Source: Bacillota bacterium (GTDB lineage: Bacteria; Bacillota; UBA4882; UBA8346). Taken from it: 64,000 bases of DNA. The DNA lies in contig JAEYRN010000105.1 in the NCBI GenBank assembly GCA_023435565.1, positions 7,860-71,859 on the forward strand. Direction: 5' to 3'. Every line of letters begins with the position of its first letter. The stretch's first letter is position 1. The position numbers and the translations under genes were made by a program. Positions 15,711 to 25,088 of this stretch are shown one piece after another. The notes beneath the pieces were generated by a model. That model was given only the letters and a program-made list of their open reading frames with translations, ran no database searches and was not told the origin of the DNA.

Positions 15711-17279
15711 GTGAACGAGATTTTAACCCAGATTAAGAATCTCTGGAACAACATGGATACCACCCGGCGAATGATCGTTGTGGTGGTTCTGCTGTTGGTA
15801 TTAGGGGCAATTTTTTTCGGAGTTAGATGGGCTAGATCACCCCGTTATGAGTTGTTATACTCTCGCCTTACCGAGCAGGACCGGAGTGAAATCGTTTCTA
15901 AGCTGGATGAGTTGCGGATCCCTTATCGGACTTCGGCTGGCGGTGGAATTGAAGTTCCAAACGCCGTTTCGGTCCGTGCTAATTTGTTAAAAGAAGGCAT
16001 TCCCCGAGGTGGTGTGGTCGGTTGGGAGATTTTTGACCAGAGTTCATTCAGCGCTACCGACTTTACCAATCAAATCAATCGGCAACGAGCGATTGCTGGT
16101 GAATTGACCCGGACCTTGCAACGTCTGGATGGGATCTTTGATGCTAAGATTTTGTTAAATCTACCTGATTCAACCGAGTATATCTTCGCTGATGATAAAC
16201 CGGAAGGGACAGTCTCGGTCCAATTGCAGCTAAGGGGACCGGGAGTGCTTACTCAGGCCCAAGTGGAATCAATCGCCAATTTGGTTGCGGCCAGTACCGG
16301 AGTCAAAAAAGAAAACGTCACTATTATCGATAACTATGCCAACGATTTGACCGCCATGCTTCGTCCGGGACGTGATGGAAAAAGAGGGCTCCCTGGCCCG
16401 GACTCAATCGCCGATACGTTTAGCGCGAAATATGATTACGAAACTCAAGTAGAGCGACGAGTCGAGAGTATGCTTTCCAAAGTGTTCGGGTTTAACCGGG
16501 CCGTGGTTAGAGTAAATGCCGACCTGGATCTGGATTATCAGGAACAAAAAAGTGAAACATTTGCCGATAAAGGGGTTCCCCGCAGCGAACAAGAAAAATA
16601 TGAAACTTATGAAGGAACGGGAAGCTCTAGTGTTGGCGTACCCGGGACTGACACTAATATAACTCAATATAAAGCTACTGATTCCGGAGTAACTCAGTAT
16701 AAGGCTGAAAAATCGGAACGGACTACCAACTATGAAATTAGTAAAGTTGAAGAGTTTCGAGTCGGTGCTCCCGGAAAGGTAAAACGGTTAACGGTCGGTG
16801 TTTGGGTTGATGGTAATTTGCCGGCCCTTACCAAAGATAAAGTTTATAACACCGTTGCCGCCGCGGTAGGGATTTTGGAAGAACGTGGCGATCGGTTGAC
16901 TGTTGAAACAATTGAATTCTCCAAACCGGCTAAAGAAAAACCGGTTGAAATTCCCTGGACTGCTATTATTACCGCTTTCGTAGGTATGGTTTTACTATTA
17001 ACAATCACTATTATTGCCCGCCGCAGTTCACCTGCTGTTAAGGCAAAAAAAGCAGAGGAAATGTTAGGCGAAGAACTTTCCGCCGAAGGGTTAATCGTGG
17101 GCTCGAAGATCGACACTTTGGTAGAAGACAAATTAACTACCGAAGAAGCGGCTGCTATTGAAATAACACCGGAAGAAAGGGCCAGAAATGAACGTCTAAT
17201 GGCGATTGAAAAATTTGCCCGTGAGAAACCTGCGGAAGTTGCAGTATTACTTAAAGCTTGGCTCTCTGAGGAAGTTTAA
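15711..17279 (+). CDS. fliF: Flagellar MS-ring protein FliF
   Basis: A 522-aa MS-ring protein with two membrane helices (about 21-40 and 415-436), between which lie the ring-building domains (YLFAD-like region near 40-215, including FSATDFTNQINRQRAIAGEL). A polar, variable beta-collar region spans about 280-345 (Ser/Thr/Tyr-rich). The C-terminal tail (EKFAREKPAEVAVLLKAWL) is the FliG-binding segment. The GTG start follows AGGAGG. The 149-base gap from fliE holds no gene. Confidence 0.96.
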   Translation: MNEILTQIKNLWNNMDTTRRMIVVVVLLLVLGAIFFGVRWARSPRYELLYSRLTEQDRSEIVSKLDELRIPYRTSAGGGIEVPNAVSVRANLLKEGIPRGGVVGWEIFDQSSFSATDFTNQINRQRAIAGELTRTLQRLDGIFDAKILLNLPDSTEYIFADDKPEGTVSVQLQLRGPGVLTQAQVESIANLVAASTGVKKENVTIIDNYANDLTAMLRPGRDGKRGLPGPDSIADTFSAKYDYETQVERRVESMLSKVFGFNRAVVRVNADLDLDYQEQKSETFADKGVPRSEQEKYETYEGTGSSSVGVPGTDTNITQYKATDSGVTQYKAEKSERTTNYEISKVEEFRVGAPGKVKRLTVGVWVDGNLPALTKDKVYNTVAAAVGILEERGDRLTVETIEFSKPAKEKPVEIPWTAIITAFVGMVLLLTITIIARRSSPAVKAKKAEEMLGEELSAEGLIVGSKIDTLVEDKLTTEEAAAIEITPEERARNERLMAIEKFAREKPAEVAVLLKAWLSEEV

Positions 17280-17386
17280 AATATGCTTAGGTAGTTAGCC
17301 ATTTAGACGGATGACAATAAAAAGGTGCTCTTGGTCTCTATATTTATGGTTTAATAACTACCTTAAAAAAACTGGAGTGAACTCCC

Positions 17387-18397
17387 GTGCCAAAACCACA
17401 AGAACTTACCGGTAAACAAAAAGCTGCGGTCTTGCTATTATCGCTTGGTTCCGAAATCTCGGCCGGCATTATGAAGAATTTACGTGAAGACGAGATTGAG
17501 GAACTGAGTTTAGAGATTGCTAATATTCGTCGGGTGCCGGCGGAAATTAAGGACCAAGTATTGGAAGAATTTTACCAAATCTGCTTGGCCCAAGAATTTA
17601 TCTTATCCGGAGGAATCGATTCCGCCCGTGAAATTTTGGAGAAGGCATTAGGCTCACATAAGGCCCACGACATTATTGGTAAGTTAACTGCATCACTACA
17701 AGTTAGACCTTTTGATTTCGCACGGAAGACTGAGCCAAGCCAGTTGCTGAATTTTATTCAAAATGAGCATCCTCAAACTATCGCGCTGGTTATGGCTTAT
17801 CTCGCCCCGGAACAAGCCGGTATAATTCTATCAGCTTTACCGCCACTTCAACAAGTTGAAGTCGCAAAACGGGTAGCGACTATGGATCGCACTTCTCCGG
17901 ATGTACTTCGGGAAGTAGAATTAATATTAGAAAAGAAATTGTCATCCTTTGTAATGCAAGACTTTACGATTGCCGGCGGAGTTGAATCGGTGGTTTCGAT
18001 TTTAAACCGGGTCGATCGTGGGACTGAAAAGACGATTTTGGAAGCATTAGCCGAAGAAAACCCCGAATTGGCCGATGAAATTAAACGTCGAATGTTCGTC
18101 TTCGAAGATATCGTATTGCTTGATAATCGGTCGGTCCAACGTATCTTACGCGAAATTGATGCCAAAGACTTGTCAATGGCGATGAAGACTGCCAGTGAAG
18201 ACGTTAAAAACCTTGTTTTCCGCAATATGTCCAAACGCGCGGTGGAGTTGCTTAAAGAAGATATGGGGTATATGGGTCCGGTACGCTTACGTGACGTGGA
18301 GGAAGCCCAACAGAAGATCGTTAATGTCATCCGACAATTAGAAGACTCAGGAGAGATAATTATCTCCAGAGGCAAGGAGGATGAATTGATTGTCTAA
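17387..18397 (+). CDS. fliG: Flagellar motor switch protein FliG
   Basis: Rotor protein that couples to the MotA/MotB stators. It has full length (336 aa) with the N-terminal FliF-binding domain (LTGKQKAAVLLLSLG), the middle EHPQTIALVMAYL motif near 126-138, and the C-terminal torque helix with the conserved charges (DLSMAMKTASEDVKNLVFRN, then RAVELLKEDM). GTG start with GGAGTG upstream. The 3' end overlaps fliH by eight bases. Confidence 0.96.
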   Translation: MPKPQELTGKQKAAVLLLSLGSEISAGIMKNLREDEIEELSLEIANIRRVPAEIKDQVLEEFYQICLAQEFILSGGIDSAREILEKALGSHKAHDIIGKLTASLQVRPFDFARKTEPSQLLNFIQNEHPQTIALVMAYLAPEQAGIILSALPPLQQVEVAKRVATMDRTSPDVLREVELILEKKLSSFVMQDFTIAGGVESVVSILNRVDRGTEKTILEALAEENPELADEIKRRMFVFEDIVLLDNRSVQRILREIDAKDLSMAMKTASEDVKNLVFRNMSKRAVELLKEDMGYMGPVRLRDVEEAQQKIVNVIRQLEDSGEIIISRGKEDELIV

Positions 18398-19505
18398 AAT
18401 AATTAAGTCTCATCATTGTGTCGAGGCTCATCCGTGTCGACTGGATCCGGTCGATGTGGATGCCTTTTTTGTTAATAATCCGGAAGAAGAAGATGCCCCA
18501 AATTCTTCATCCGAGACAGATACGGAAACCGCAGCGACTTTGGAGGAGATATTGGAGACAATTTTTCCTCCCGGTGAAATTAAAGAGGAAGAACCAAACG
18601 AGAATATTGAGAGTGACTCCGAAAATCAGGAGGAAGAGACTTCCGAATCAACCGAAATCGAACCAAAGGAACCGGTGGCCGAAACTCCGGAGGTTGATAT
18701 GTTTAAAATCAATCTGGAGGCAGAGAAACTACTCGACCAAAGTAAACAAGAGGCCGGTGTATTAACGAAGTTGGCTCGTGAAAAAGCTGATAATATTACC
18801 GGCACTGCTCAAGAAGAAGCATCCGGTATAATGGAGCAAGCTAAAACAGAGTCGGCACGAATTATAGATAAAGCCCGTGTCCAAGCGGATGAAATTATCG
18901 ATCAAGCAAAGAAAGAAGCTGGAGAAACCGTAAATCAAGCTAAACAAGAAGTGGATAAGATAATTAGTGAAGCTAGACAGCAAGCTGATGAGCTTAAAGC
19001 TGAAGCGAAAAAAGAAGGTTTGGCAGCTGGACATAAAGAAGGTTTGGCTAAGGCCAAAAAAGAAATCGAACAAAATTTAGCCAATTCCATTAATATATTT
19101 GCTCAAGCCGAGGAAGAAAGAGTAAAGCGGATTAACTCTTCCGAACCGGAGCTTTTAAGATTGGTATCAGGGATTACAGAAAAAATTATTGGTTCCGAAC
19201 TAAAGAACCACCCGGAACAAATAGTATCGGTGGTTCGAGAAGCATTAACCAGAGTTGCAGTTGCCAATTCAATTACTGTAAAAATCAACCCCGACGATGA
19301 ACAACTAATCCAGGAAAGCTTGCCTTCATTACAGGAAGTTTTTAGTGAACCCAAAACAATTACGTTAAAAGCAGATCAATCCATTTTGCGAGGAGACTGT
19401 TTTATTGAAACAGAACACGGTAAGGTGGATGCCAGGATCAAATCTCAACTTGAACGGGTAATGAATGAAATTCTAAAGGCTGGTCAAGTCAATGAATCCG
19501 ATTGA
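18390..19505 (+). CDS. fliH: Flagellar assembly protein FliH, with hendecad-repeat linker
   Basis: Regulator and peripheral stalk of the FliI export ATPase. The TTG start has GGAGG nine bases before it and overlaps fliG. At 371 aa it is longer than most FliH (about 210-260 aa). Residues 25-105 are strongly acidic. Residues 116-210 are about eight consecutive 11-residue units (for example QAKTESARIID, KARVQADEIID, QAKKEAGETVN, QAKQEVDKIIS, EARQQADELKA), forming a long helical rod. The C-terminal FliH/V-ATPase-E-like domain (about 225-365) is ordinary. It overlaps fliI by 14 bases. The extension is seen directly; its effect on export is unknown. Confidence 0.92.
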   Translation: MSKIIKSHHCVEAHPCRLDPVDVDAFFVNNPEEEDAPNSSSETDTETAATLEEILETIFPPGEIKEEEPNENIESDSENQEEETSESTEIEPKEPVAETPEVDMFKINLEAEKLLDQSKQEAGVLTKLAREKADNITGTAQEEASGIMEQAKTESARIIDKARVQADEIIDQAKKEAGETVNQAKQEVDKIISEARQQADELKAEAKKEGLAAGHKEGLAKAKKEIEQNLANSINIFAQAEEERVKRINSSEPELLRLVSGITEKIIGSELKNHPEQIVSVVREALTRVAVANSITVKINPDDEQLIQESLPSLQEVFSEPKTITLKADQSILRGDCFIETEHGKVDARIKSQLERVMNEILKAGQVNESD

Positions 19506-20838
19506 AGTCCAACCGTTTAACGCTGAAAAATACTTAACAGCAATTAAGGGAATTGACCCAATTAGGAGGACTGGAAAGGTCAGTCAAATAGTCGGGTTAA
19601 CCATTGAAGCGGAAGGGCCGGCGGTAAATCTCGGTGAACATTGTTTGATTAAAGTGAGTGATCGCACTGAGCCTCTCTCCGCTGAAGTGGTCGGTTTTAA
19701 ATCAGGCCGGGTATTATTAATGCCTTTGGGTGACATTACCGGTATTAGTCCTGGGTGTGAAATTACAGCTACCGGTCAAAATCTCCAGGTTGAAGTCGGG
19801 CTAGGATTATTAGGCCGGGTATTGGATGGCCTGGGACAGCCGATTGATGATAAAGGCCCCCTTGTAACAGGTGAATTTAATCCGCTGCAAGCATCACCGC
19901 CTAATCCCCTTACCCGTAAGCGGATTAATACTCCTTTAGCCATGGGAATCAGGGCTATTGATTCATTAATAACCTGTGGTCGAGGTCAAAGGGTCGGTAT
20001 TTTTGCGGGTAGCGGTGTCGGAAAAAGCACTTTACTAGGAATGATTGCCAAGAATACGGATGCCGATATCAATGTCATCGGTTTAATTGGAGAACGGGGT
20101 CGGGAAGTACGGGATTTTTTAGAGCGCGATTTAGGGCCGGAAGGACTAGCCCGTTCGGTAGTGGTGGTTGCCACCTCCGATCAACCGGCGTTAGTCCGGA
20201 TTAAAGGGGCAATGGTAGCTACGGCTGTTGCCGAATATTTCCGTGATCAGGGAAAAGATGTTATATTGATGATGGATTCGGTAACCCGGTTTGCCATCGC
20301 CCAACGAGAAGTGGGATTGGCTGTCGGCGAACCTCCGACGACTAGGGGTTATACTCCTTCGGTTTTTGCTCTTTTGCCTCGTCTTTTGGAAAGATCGGGC
20401 ACTTCCGATATAGGTAGTATTACGGGTTTATACACTGTCCTGGTTGAAGGGGACGACATGAATGAGCCCATTGCCGATGCGGTTAGAAGTATTTTAGATG
20501 GGCATATCGTTCTATCACGCGAATTAGCCCATCAAAACCATTATCCGGCAATCGACATATTGGCTAGTGTCAGCCGTTTAATGGTTGAATTGGTCAATGA
20601 AGGGCATAGTCGAGCTGCGGGAGAACTTCGGAGTATTTTAGCTACATATCGGGATAACCAGGATTTAATTAATATAGGCGCTTATTCTAAAGGGAGTAAT
20701 CCCCAAATTGATAAGGCCATTAGCATGATTCAAACTATCAATGATTTTTTAAAACAACGGACTGACGACAAAGTATCTTATGCGGATACGACCTCCCGTT
20801 TGATTGAGATGATCGGAGGTTCACTGGCTCATGAGTAA
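19492..20838 (+). CDS. fliI: Flagellar export ATPase FliI
   Basis: ATPase of the flagellar type III export apparatus, 448 aa. It has an F1-beta-like fold with Walker A AGSGVGKST near 174-182, Walker B DVILMMDSVTRFA near 256-268, and the family stretch GEPPTTRGYTPSVFALLPRLLER. It overlaps both fliH and fliJ, which indicates tight translational coupling. Confidence 0.97.
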   Translation: MNPIEVQPFNAEKYLTAIKGIDPIRRTGKVSQIVGLTIEAEGPAVNLGEHCLIKVSDRTEPLSAEVVGFKSGRVLLMPLGDITGISPGCEITATGQNLQVEVGLGLLGRVLDGLGQPIDDKGPLVTGEFNPLQASPPNPLTRKRINTPLAMGIRAIDSLITCGRGQRVGIFAGSGVGKSTLLGMIAKNTDADINVIGLIGERGREVRDFLERDLGPEGLARSVVVVATSDQPALVRIKGAMVATAVAEYFRDQGKDVILMMDSVTRFAIAQREVGLAVGEPPTTRGYTPSVFALLPRLLERSGTSDIGSITGLYTVLVEGDDMNEPIADAVRSILDGHIVLSRELAHQNHYPAIDILASVSRLMVELVNEGHSRAAGELRSILATYRDNQDLINIGAYSKGSNPQIDKAISMIQTINDFLKQRTDDKVSYADTTSRLIEMIGGSLAHE

Positions 20839-21295
20839 GTTCAAATTTAAACTGGAGACGGTCTTAAAAGTTAAGACCAGAGTCGAAGATTTACGTAAAA
20901 TTGAACTGCGTGAGGCAGAACTGCGGCGAGAAAAAGCAAGGCTTGAGCTATGCCGTTGGCAGGATGAAGTTGAGGCTAATATTCGGATTTATCGAGAGAA
21001 GTTCCAACAACGGATCGTACCTGAAGAGGCTAACAATTATCATTTATACCTAACATGGCTTAATCGTCAGGTGGATTCGGCATTGCTAAAACTCCAGGAG
21101 TGTGAAAGAGAAGTTAACGAGCGTCGTCTAAAATTAATCGAAGCTTCCAAAGAAAAGAGAATTTTGGAAAAATTAAAAGAAAAGGCTTACCAAGCCTATC
21201 AAGCTGAACAGTTAAACATCGAGATTAAGTTTCTCGATGAACTTGGAACGGGACGATTTATACGAGACCAGAGCCGGGAGGTTTTTGAAAGATGA
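20831..21295 (+). CDS. fliJ: Flagellar export chaperone FliJ
   Basis: A 154-aa, almost wholly alpha-helical coiled-coil protein with dense Arg/Glu/Leu heptads (KFKLETVLKVKTRVEDLRK, EREVNERRLKLIEASKEKR), the expected central stalk and chaperone-escort protein of the export ATPase. The start overlaps fliI by eight bases. Sequence similarity within the family is low, but size, composition and position are decisive. Confidence 0.92.
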   Translation: MSKFKFKLETVLKVKTRVEDLRKIELREAELRREKARLELCRWQDEVEANIRIYREKFQQRIVPEEANNYHLYLTWLNRQVDSALLKLQECEREVNERRLKLIEASKEKRILEKLKEKAYQAYQAEQLNIEIKFLDELGTGRFIRDQSREVFER

Positions 21296-21879
21296 ACCGA
21301 ATATTTTTTAATTTCGGTAGGGTATTGATTATCATAGTCGCAATTTGTTTAATACTAGGTATTTTGAATTTTATGGGCATTATTAATGTTAAAGAATTAT
21401 TTTTACAAGGGCTCAGCTTTATTCCTGGTCTGAACGATTTGGCCGAAAATTATGAACTGGGTAAGAAGCGGAGTAAGCTATTAGGCGAGAGGGAAGCTGA
21501 CATACAAGCCCGTGAAGCACAACTCAAACAAGACTTGGCAAAATTAGCAGAAGAGCAAGATTTATTTTTAGATGAAAAATTGACCTGGGAGAGGGAACAC
21601 CCTGCTTCCATCCGAACGGCTGAAACATCAGGGCCTACTGCAGCTCAAAAAGCGGCTCTCGCCAAAGAAGAGGCCAAGCTCAGATATTACTTGGCTACGC
21701 TTGGAAGCATGAAGCCGAAAAATGCGGCGATGGTCATTCAAAAATTACCTGAAGATACTGTTTATCTGATTTTTGATCAACTCCAACAGAGCCAGGTGAG
21801 AAAGATTTTAGAGAATATGCCGGCTGAATACCTGGCTAAGTTGACTCAGGATCGGTTGAAAAAATATCGAAACCAATAA
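21292..21879 (+). CDS. MotE/YlxF-like flagellar membrane protein
   Basis: A 195-aa protein with one N-terminal membrane helix (about 10-30), a Glu/Lys/Gln-rich coiled coil (about 65-105), and a C-terminal MgtE-N-like domain (about 125-195, LGSMKPKNAAMVIQKLPEDT, then LENMPAEYLAKLTQ). This is the layout of MotE/YlxF, found at this position between fliJ and fliK in many Bacillota; MotE is a chaperone for MotC in proteobacteria. It overlaps fliJ by four bases. Confidence 0.85.
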   Translation: MNRIFFNFGRVLIIIVAICLILGILNFMGIINVKELFLQGLSFIPGLNDLAENYELGKKRSKLLGEREADIQAREAQLKQDLAKLAEEQDLFLDEKLTWEREHPASIRTAETSGPTAAQKAALAKEEAKLRYYLATLGSMKPKNAAMVIQKLPEDTVYLIFDQLQQSQVRKILENMPAEYLAKLTQDRLKKYRNQ

Positions 21880-21993
21880 TAAAAATAAATTCATAGATTT
21901 TTTAAGGTTTTGTTAGTCACAGAGATTGGTATGACATATAGAACAAAAAAGGTTTAAACAAGAACTAAAATTTTTAAGTTTGTCAATTGCTTC

Positions 21994-22021
21994 TAATTGA
22001 TTTGTATAAACCATCCGATAA
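21994..22021 (+). promoter_or_regulatory. Sigma-D-like promoter candidate before fliK
   Basis: TAAT (21994-21997), 16-bp spacer, TCCGATAA (22014-22021). It has the same spacing and the same TCCGAT core as the candidate in front of flgB. It lies about 60 bases upstream of the fliK ATG. Confidence 0.35.
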
Positions 22022-22022
22022 C

Positions 22023-22066
22023 TATAGTAAACGTATTAAGTCCTATAGGACAAATACGTAACTATG
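22023..22066. repeat. Nested inverted repeat before fliK
   Basis: Interrupted palindrome: ATAGT, ACGTATT and GTCCTATAGGAC on the left, mirrored by AATACGT and ACTAT on the right. It ends just before the fliK Shine-Dalgarno, so an RNA hairpin here could affect fliK translation. Confidence 0.65.
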
Positions 22067-22083
22067 GGAAAGGAGGTGAATAC

Positions 22084-23652
22084 ATGTCTAATCTTTCTTT
22101 TATCCCTCAAGCGACCGCTTCCAAATCGGCTCCGGAATTTCAACATCCTTCATTATCTGAGAAAAAAAATCAGTCCGGCATAAGTAATTTCGACCATTTT
22201 TTGAAAAACGCTAATGAAAATCAATTTAAAACAAAGCCATTTCAGGAAAAACCGGAACAAAACCGTCCTGTTGTTAATGAAGTAAAACCGGAACCAAAAA
22301 AGGACGAGATTAAAACGGCTGATCAAGCTTATTCCGAAAAGATGGAATCTAAATCAAAACCGAATCAAGAAGCGGCTAACAATGAGGGAACAAAAAAAGC
22401 ATCCCAACCGCAAACGCAAAACAAAGAGGAAGAGAAGGTTGCAGTAGAGACCCAAAGCAAAGAGGGGCAAACAGATGAAGCTTTAGCAGATGTTAATCAA
22501 GAAGAATTACTAGTTTTGCTTGCCCATTTAGCCGAAGCTGAAGCTGTTATTCGGGGTGAAACTCAACCGGAAACGGTCCAAATGGTTGAGCTTGCCGAGG
22601 CAATGGCTGATTCGGAGTTGGTTGAGGTTGTTCAAGAAACGGCTGGTTCGGTTGAATCTAGCGGAGCTAATCCCGGAGCAGATACCGAAGCGCAGATGGT
22701 AAATGCAGTGGAACTAACACAAATTTCTCCCGATACCGGATTGAAAGCCGCTAATCTTAAGTTGAATGTTGAAACACCAGTTGAAGACAGATCAGCCGGT
22801 CTGGAGCAATTAAGTCAAGTTTTACCGCAAACTTCGGGGAATCATTCTCAAACGAAAGGAGAATCCCTTTCCAACCAAGGAAACAATGACAGTAAAGGAC
22901 AAGTTTCCGAATCGATTAAGGTTTCCCATAACGGCAGCATCGAAATTGAAAGCCAAGCCTTTAGTAAAGTCTTCGCTGAAAACACTCTATCCCAAAAAGC
23001 GGAAGCCGATGTTCAATCGGATGGCAATCGGATTTTAGCACAACAAGATCAATCTTCCGTAAAAAACGGCAAAGTTAACCTGGCCGTAATTCAAACCCAG
23101 CTGGCGGTGAATGACGCTCCCGAAGTTAAGACTGAGACGCCGGTATTGAATATTGTTTCATCACAGCCTTCCATCAGTAATGTTTCTCAAGCCCAAACCC
23201 CAGGTTCTACCGGAGTTAATTCCACAAGCAGGGAAGAACTTTTCTCCCAGATCGTGGAACACGCCAAAGTAGTTGTGAATAACGGGGGAAGTGAGATGGA
23301 AGTCAACCTAAAACCGGAACATCTCGGCAAACTTCAACTGAAAGTGACTATCGAGAATGAGGTAGTGACCGCCAAATTCGTCGCCGAATCACAGCAAGTG
23401 AAGGAGATTATCGAAAGCAACCTGGGCCAACTCAAACGGAACTTGCAGGAAAACGGGATGCAGGTCGATGCGATCATGGTATCAGTCGGTAATCATCAGG
23501 GTAGCGAAAGTTTTGACCAAGCCGCTTATAATCGGGAAGGGTTCAACAATTTCGAGGGTAATGCAGGCGCAAATAATGATGATTCCGTATTTGAGACCGT
23601 GGAACAGACACCAGTTGCAGAACGTGAAACCGTTGTTGACTTAATAGCTTAA
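22084..23652 (+). CDS. fliK: Flagellar hook-length control protein FliK
   Basis: Secreted molecular ruler that sets hook length and triggers the export switch through FlhB. The start at 22084 (MSNLSFIPQ) has an AAAGGAGGTGA site. An open extension upstream to 21997 lacks one. The first ~390 residues are low-complexity Gln/Glu/Ser/Asn-rich ruler sequence. The C-terminal Flg_hook domain is at about 405-485 (GSEMEVNLKPEHLGKLQLKV, ESQQVKEIIESNL, LKRNLQENGM). 522 aa, within the broad range of the family. Confidence 0.93.
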   Translation: MSNLSFIPQATASKSAPEFQHPSLSEKKNQSGISNFDHFLKNANENQFKTKPFQEKPEQNRPVVNEVKPEPKKDEIKTADQAYSEKMESKSKPNQEAANNEGTKKASQPQTQNKEEEKVAVETQSKEGQTDEALADVNQEELLVLLAHLAEAEAVIRGETQPETVQMVELAEAMADSELVEVVQETAGSVESSGANPGADTEAQMVNAVELTQISPDTGLKAANLKLNVETPVEDRSAGLEQLSQVLPQTSGNHSQTKGESLSNQGNNDSKGQVSESIKVSHNGSIEIESQAFSKVFAENTLSQKAEADVQSDGNRILAQQDQSSVKNGKVNLAVIQTQLAVNDAPEVKTETPVLNIVSSQPSISNVSQAQTPGSTGVNSTSREELFSQIVEHAKVVVNNGGSEMEVNLKPEHLGKLQLKVTIENEVVTAKFVAESQQVKEIIESNLGQLKRNLQENGMQVDAIMVSVGNHQGSESFDQAAYNREGFNNFEGNAGANNDDSVFETVEQTPVAERETVVDLIA

Positions 23653-23677
23653 TAATTTTAAAAAGGAGGTGAACAGT

Positions 23678-24529
23678 ATGAGTAGTGTAAACTCAGTTTA
23701 TAACATGACTACAGCTACCGCTCCGGGTGTTACACGAAAAACCGGAGACGATCTCGGTAAAGATCAATTCTTAAAAATTCTCATCACTCAGATGCAAAAT
23801 CAGGACCCGTTGAATCCCATGGACGACAAAGAGTTTATCGCCCAGATGGCCCAGTTTACCGCTTTGGAGCAGATGCAGAATGTGGCGAAAGCTTCCCAGA
23901 TGCAACAGGCGACGTTAATGATTGGCAATTATATCAAAGCTGAGGTTAACGGAGACGACGGACAGGAACTGATTTACGGAAAAGTAGTTTCCACCCGGGA
24001 AGTCAGCGGTGAGATGTACTTAAAACTGGATAACGGCCGCGAGGTAAAGATCGGGGAAGCCAAAACGACTTTCAATAATGAAGGACTTTGGGAGGAAGCG
24101 GAGTCTTTGGTCGATAGGAGGGTTTATGTACGTAATACCGACTCCGAAGGTAACCAGGACGGGTTAAAACAAGCTTACATTGCAGACGTAAGAATGGTAG
24201 TTGGGTTAAACGGCAGCAGTACAACGAAACTATTAACTCCAGAATGTCTTGTCGCCAAAAAGGGAACATTGGCTCAAGCTGAAGCTTTAATCGGTAAAAA
24301 AGTATTTATCCGGGACTTCGATGACGAAGGTAACGAAACTGATGTCTTGTATGAGGCTAAAGTTACCGGGGCTAAGATTGCCGATGGCCGTGTTAAGATT
24401 GTAATTGGAAAAGACGCTGACGAGAAAGACATTGAAGCCGACTACGGTGACATTTACAATCTGAGTACCGCCATTGAAATGAAAGACATTTGGAACGTCG
24501 TACCTGAAGAGGAATCCGTAGATGAATGA
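23678..24529 (+). CDS. flgD: Flagellar hook cap protein FlgD, with duplicated C-terminal segment
   Basis: Scaffold for hook assembly. The ATG at 23678 (MSSVNSVYN) is used, because a GTG at 23669 lies inside the AAAGGAGGTGA site. The conserved N-terminal FlgD block is near 28-75 (KDQFLKILITQMQNQDPLNP, MAQFTALEQMQNV). The C-terminal half holds two related units: EAESLVDRRVYVRNTDSEGN near 140 and QAEALIGKKVFIRDFDDEGN near 200. At 283 aa it is longer than minimal Bacillota FlgD. It overlaps the next gene by eight bases. Confidence 0.93.
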   Translation: MSSVNSVYNMTTATAPGVTRKTGDDLGKDQFLKILITQMQNQDPLNPMDDKEFIAQMAQFTALEQMQNVAKASQMQQATLMIGNYIKAEVNGDDGQELIYGKVVSTREVSGEMYLKLDNGREVKIGEAKTTFNNEGLWEEAESLVDRRVYVRNTDSEGNQDGLKQAYIADVRMVVGLNGSSTTKLLTPECLVAKKGTLAQAEALIGKKVFIRDFDDEGNETDVLYEAKVTGAKIADGRVKIVIGKDADEKDIEADYGDIYNLSTAIEMKDIWNVVPEEESVDE

Positions 24530-24914
24530 AAAAATAGTAATCAGACCGCCCCAGATCGGCCCGATAACACCAACGCCAAGTAAACCGATTGCTAAGACCG
24601 GAACCGGAAACGGGGCACAGTTTGAAACCATCTTTCAGGAACAATTGGCGGAACAGTCTGGAATCAAGTTTTCCGCTCATGCTATGAAACGTTTGGAGTC
24701 CAGACAGATTTCATTGGGCAACCAAGAAATGGCGTTACTCAAAGATGCGGTCAACAAGGCCGAAGCTAAAGGGGCCAAAGAATCTCTAATTTTAATGGAC
24801 CGGATGGCCTTGGTGGTCAGTATCAAGAACCGTACCGTGATTACTGCGGTCGATGAAGGCAGTTTAAAAGATAACGTCTTTACCAACATTGATAGCGCGG
24901 TGATTGTTAAGTAA
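24522..24914 (+). CDS. Flagellar operon protein (TIGR02530-like)
   Basis: A 130-aa protein between flgD and flgE. It has the conserved block found in this small family: FSAHAMKRLESRQISL near 51-66, followed by LKDAVNKAEAKGAKESLILMD and VSIKNRTVITAVD near the C-terminus. The N-terminus is Pro/Thr-rich and unstructured. The family is restricted to flagellar operons; the molecular role is not established. The ATG overlaps flgD by eight bases and GAGG precedes it. Confidence 0.85.
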   Translation: MNEKIVIRPPQIGPITPTPSKPIAKTGTGNGAQFETIFQEQLAEQSGIKFSAHAMKRLESRQISLGNQEMALLKDAVNKAEAKGAKESLILMDRMALVVSIKNRTVITAVDEGSLKDNVFTNIDSAVIVK

Positions 24915-25088
24915 GATTTTCTAGGTAGTGAGGCTGGACCTCTGGATTCGAGGAAGCCTCCAAACCCGCCGAACGATTGAGGCGGAAGAAAAATCAAGTA
25001 TTTCCGGTTCTAGTTAGTTTTCAATTTATATTGACTGGAAAACAAAAAAACTGGCAACTGGAAAACTAAGAATGGAGGTCGTTTTATC

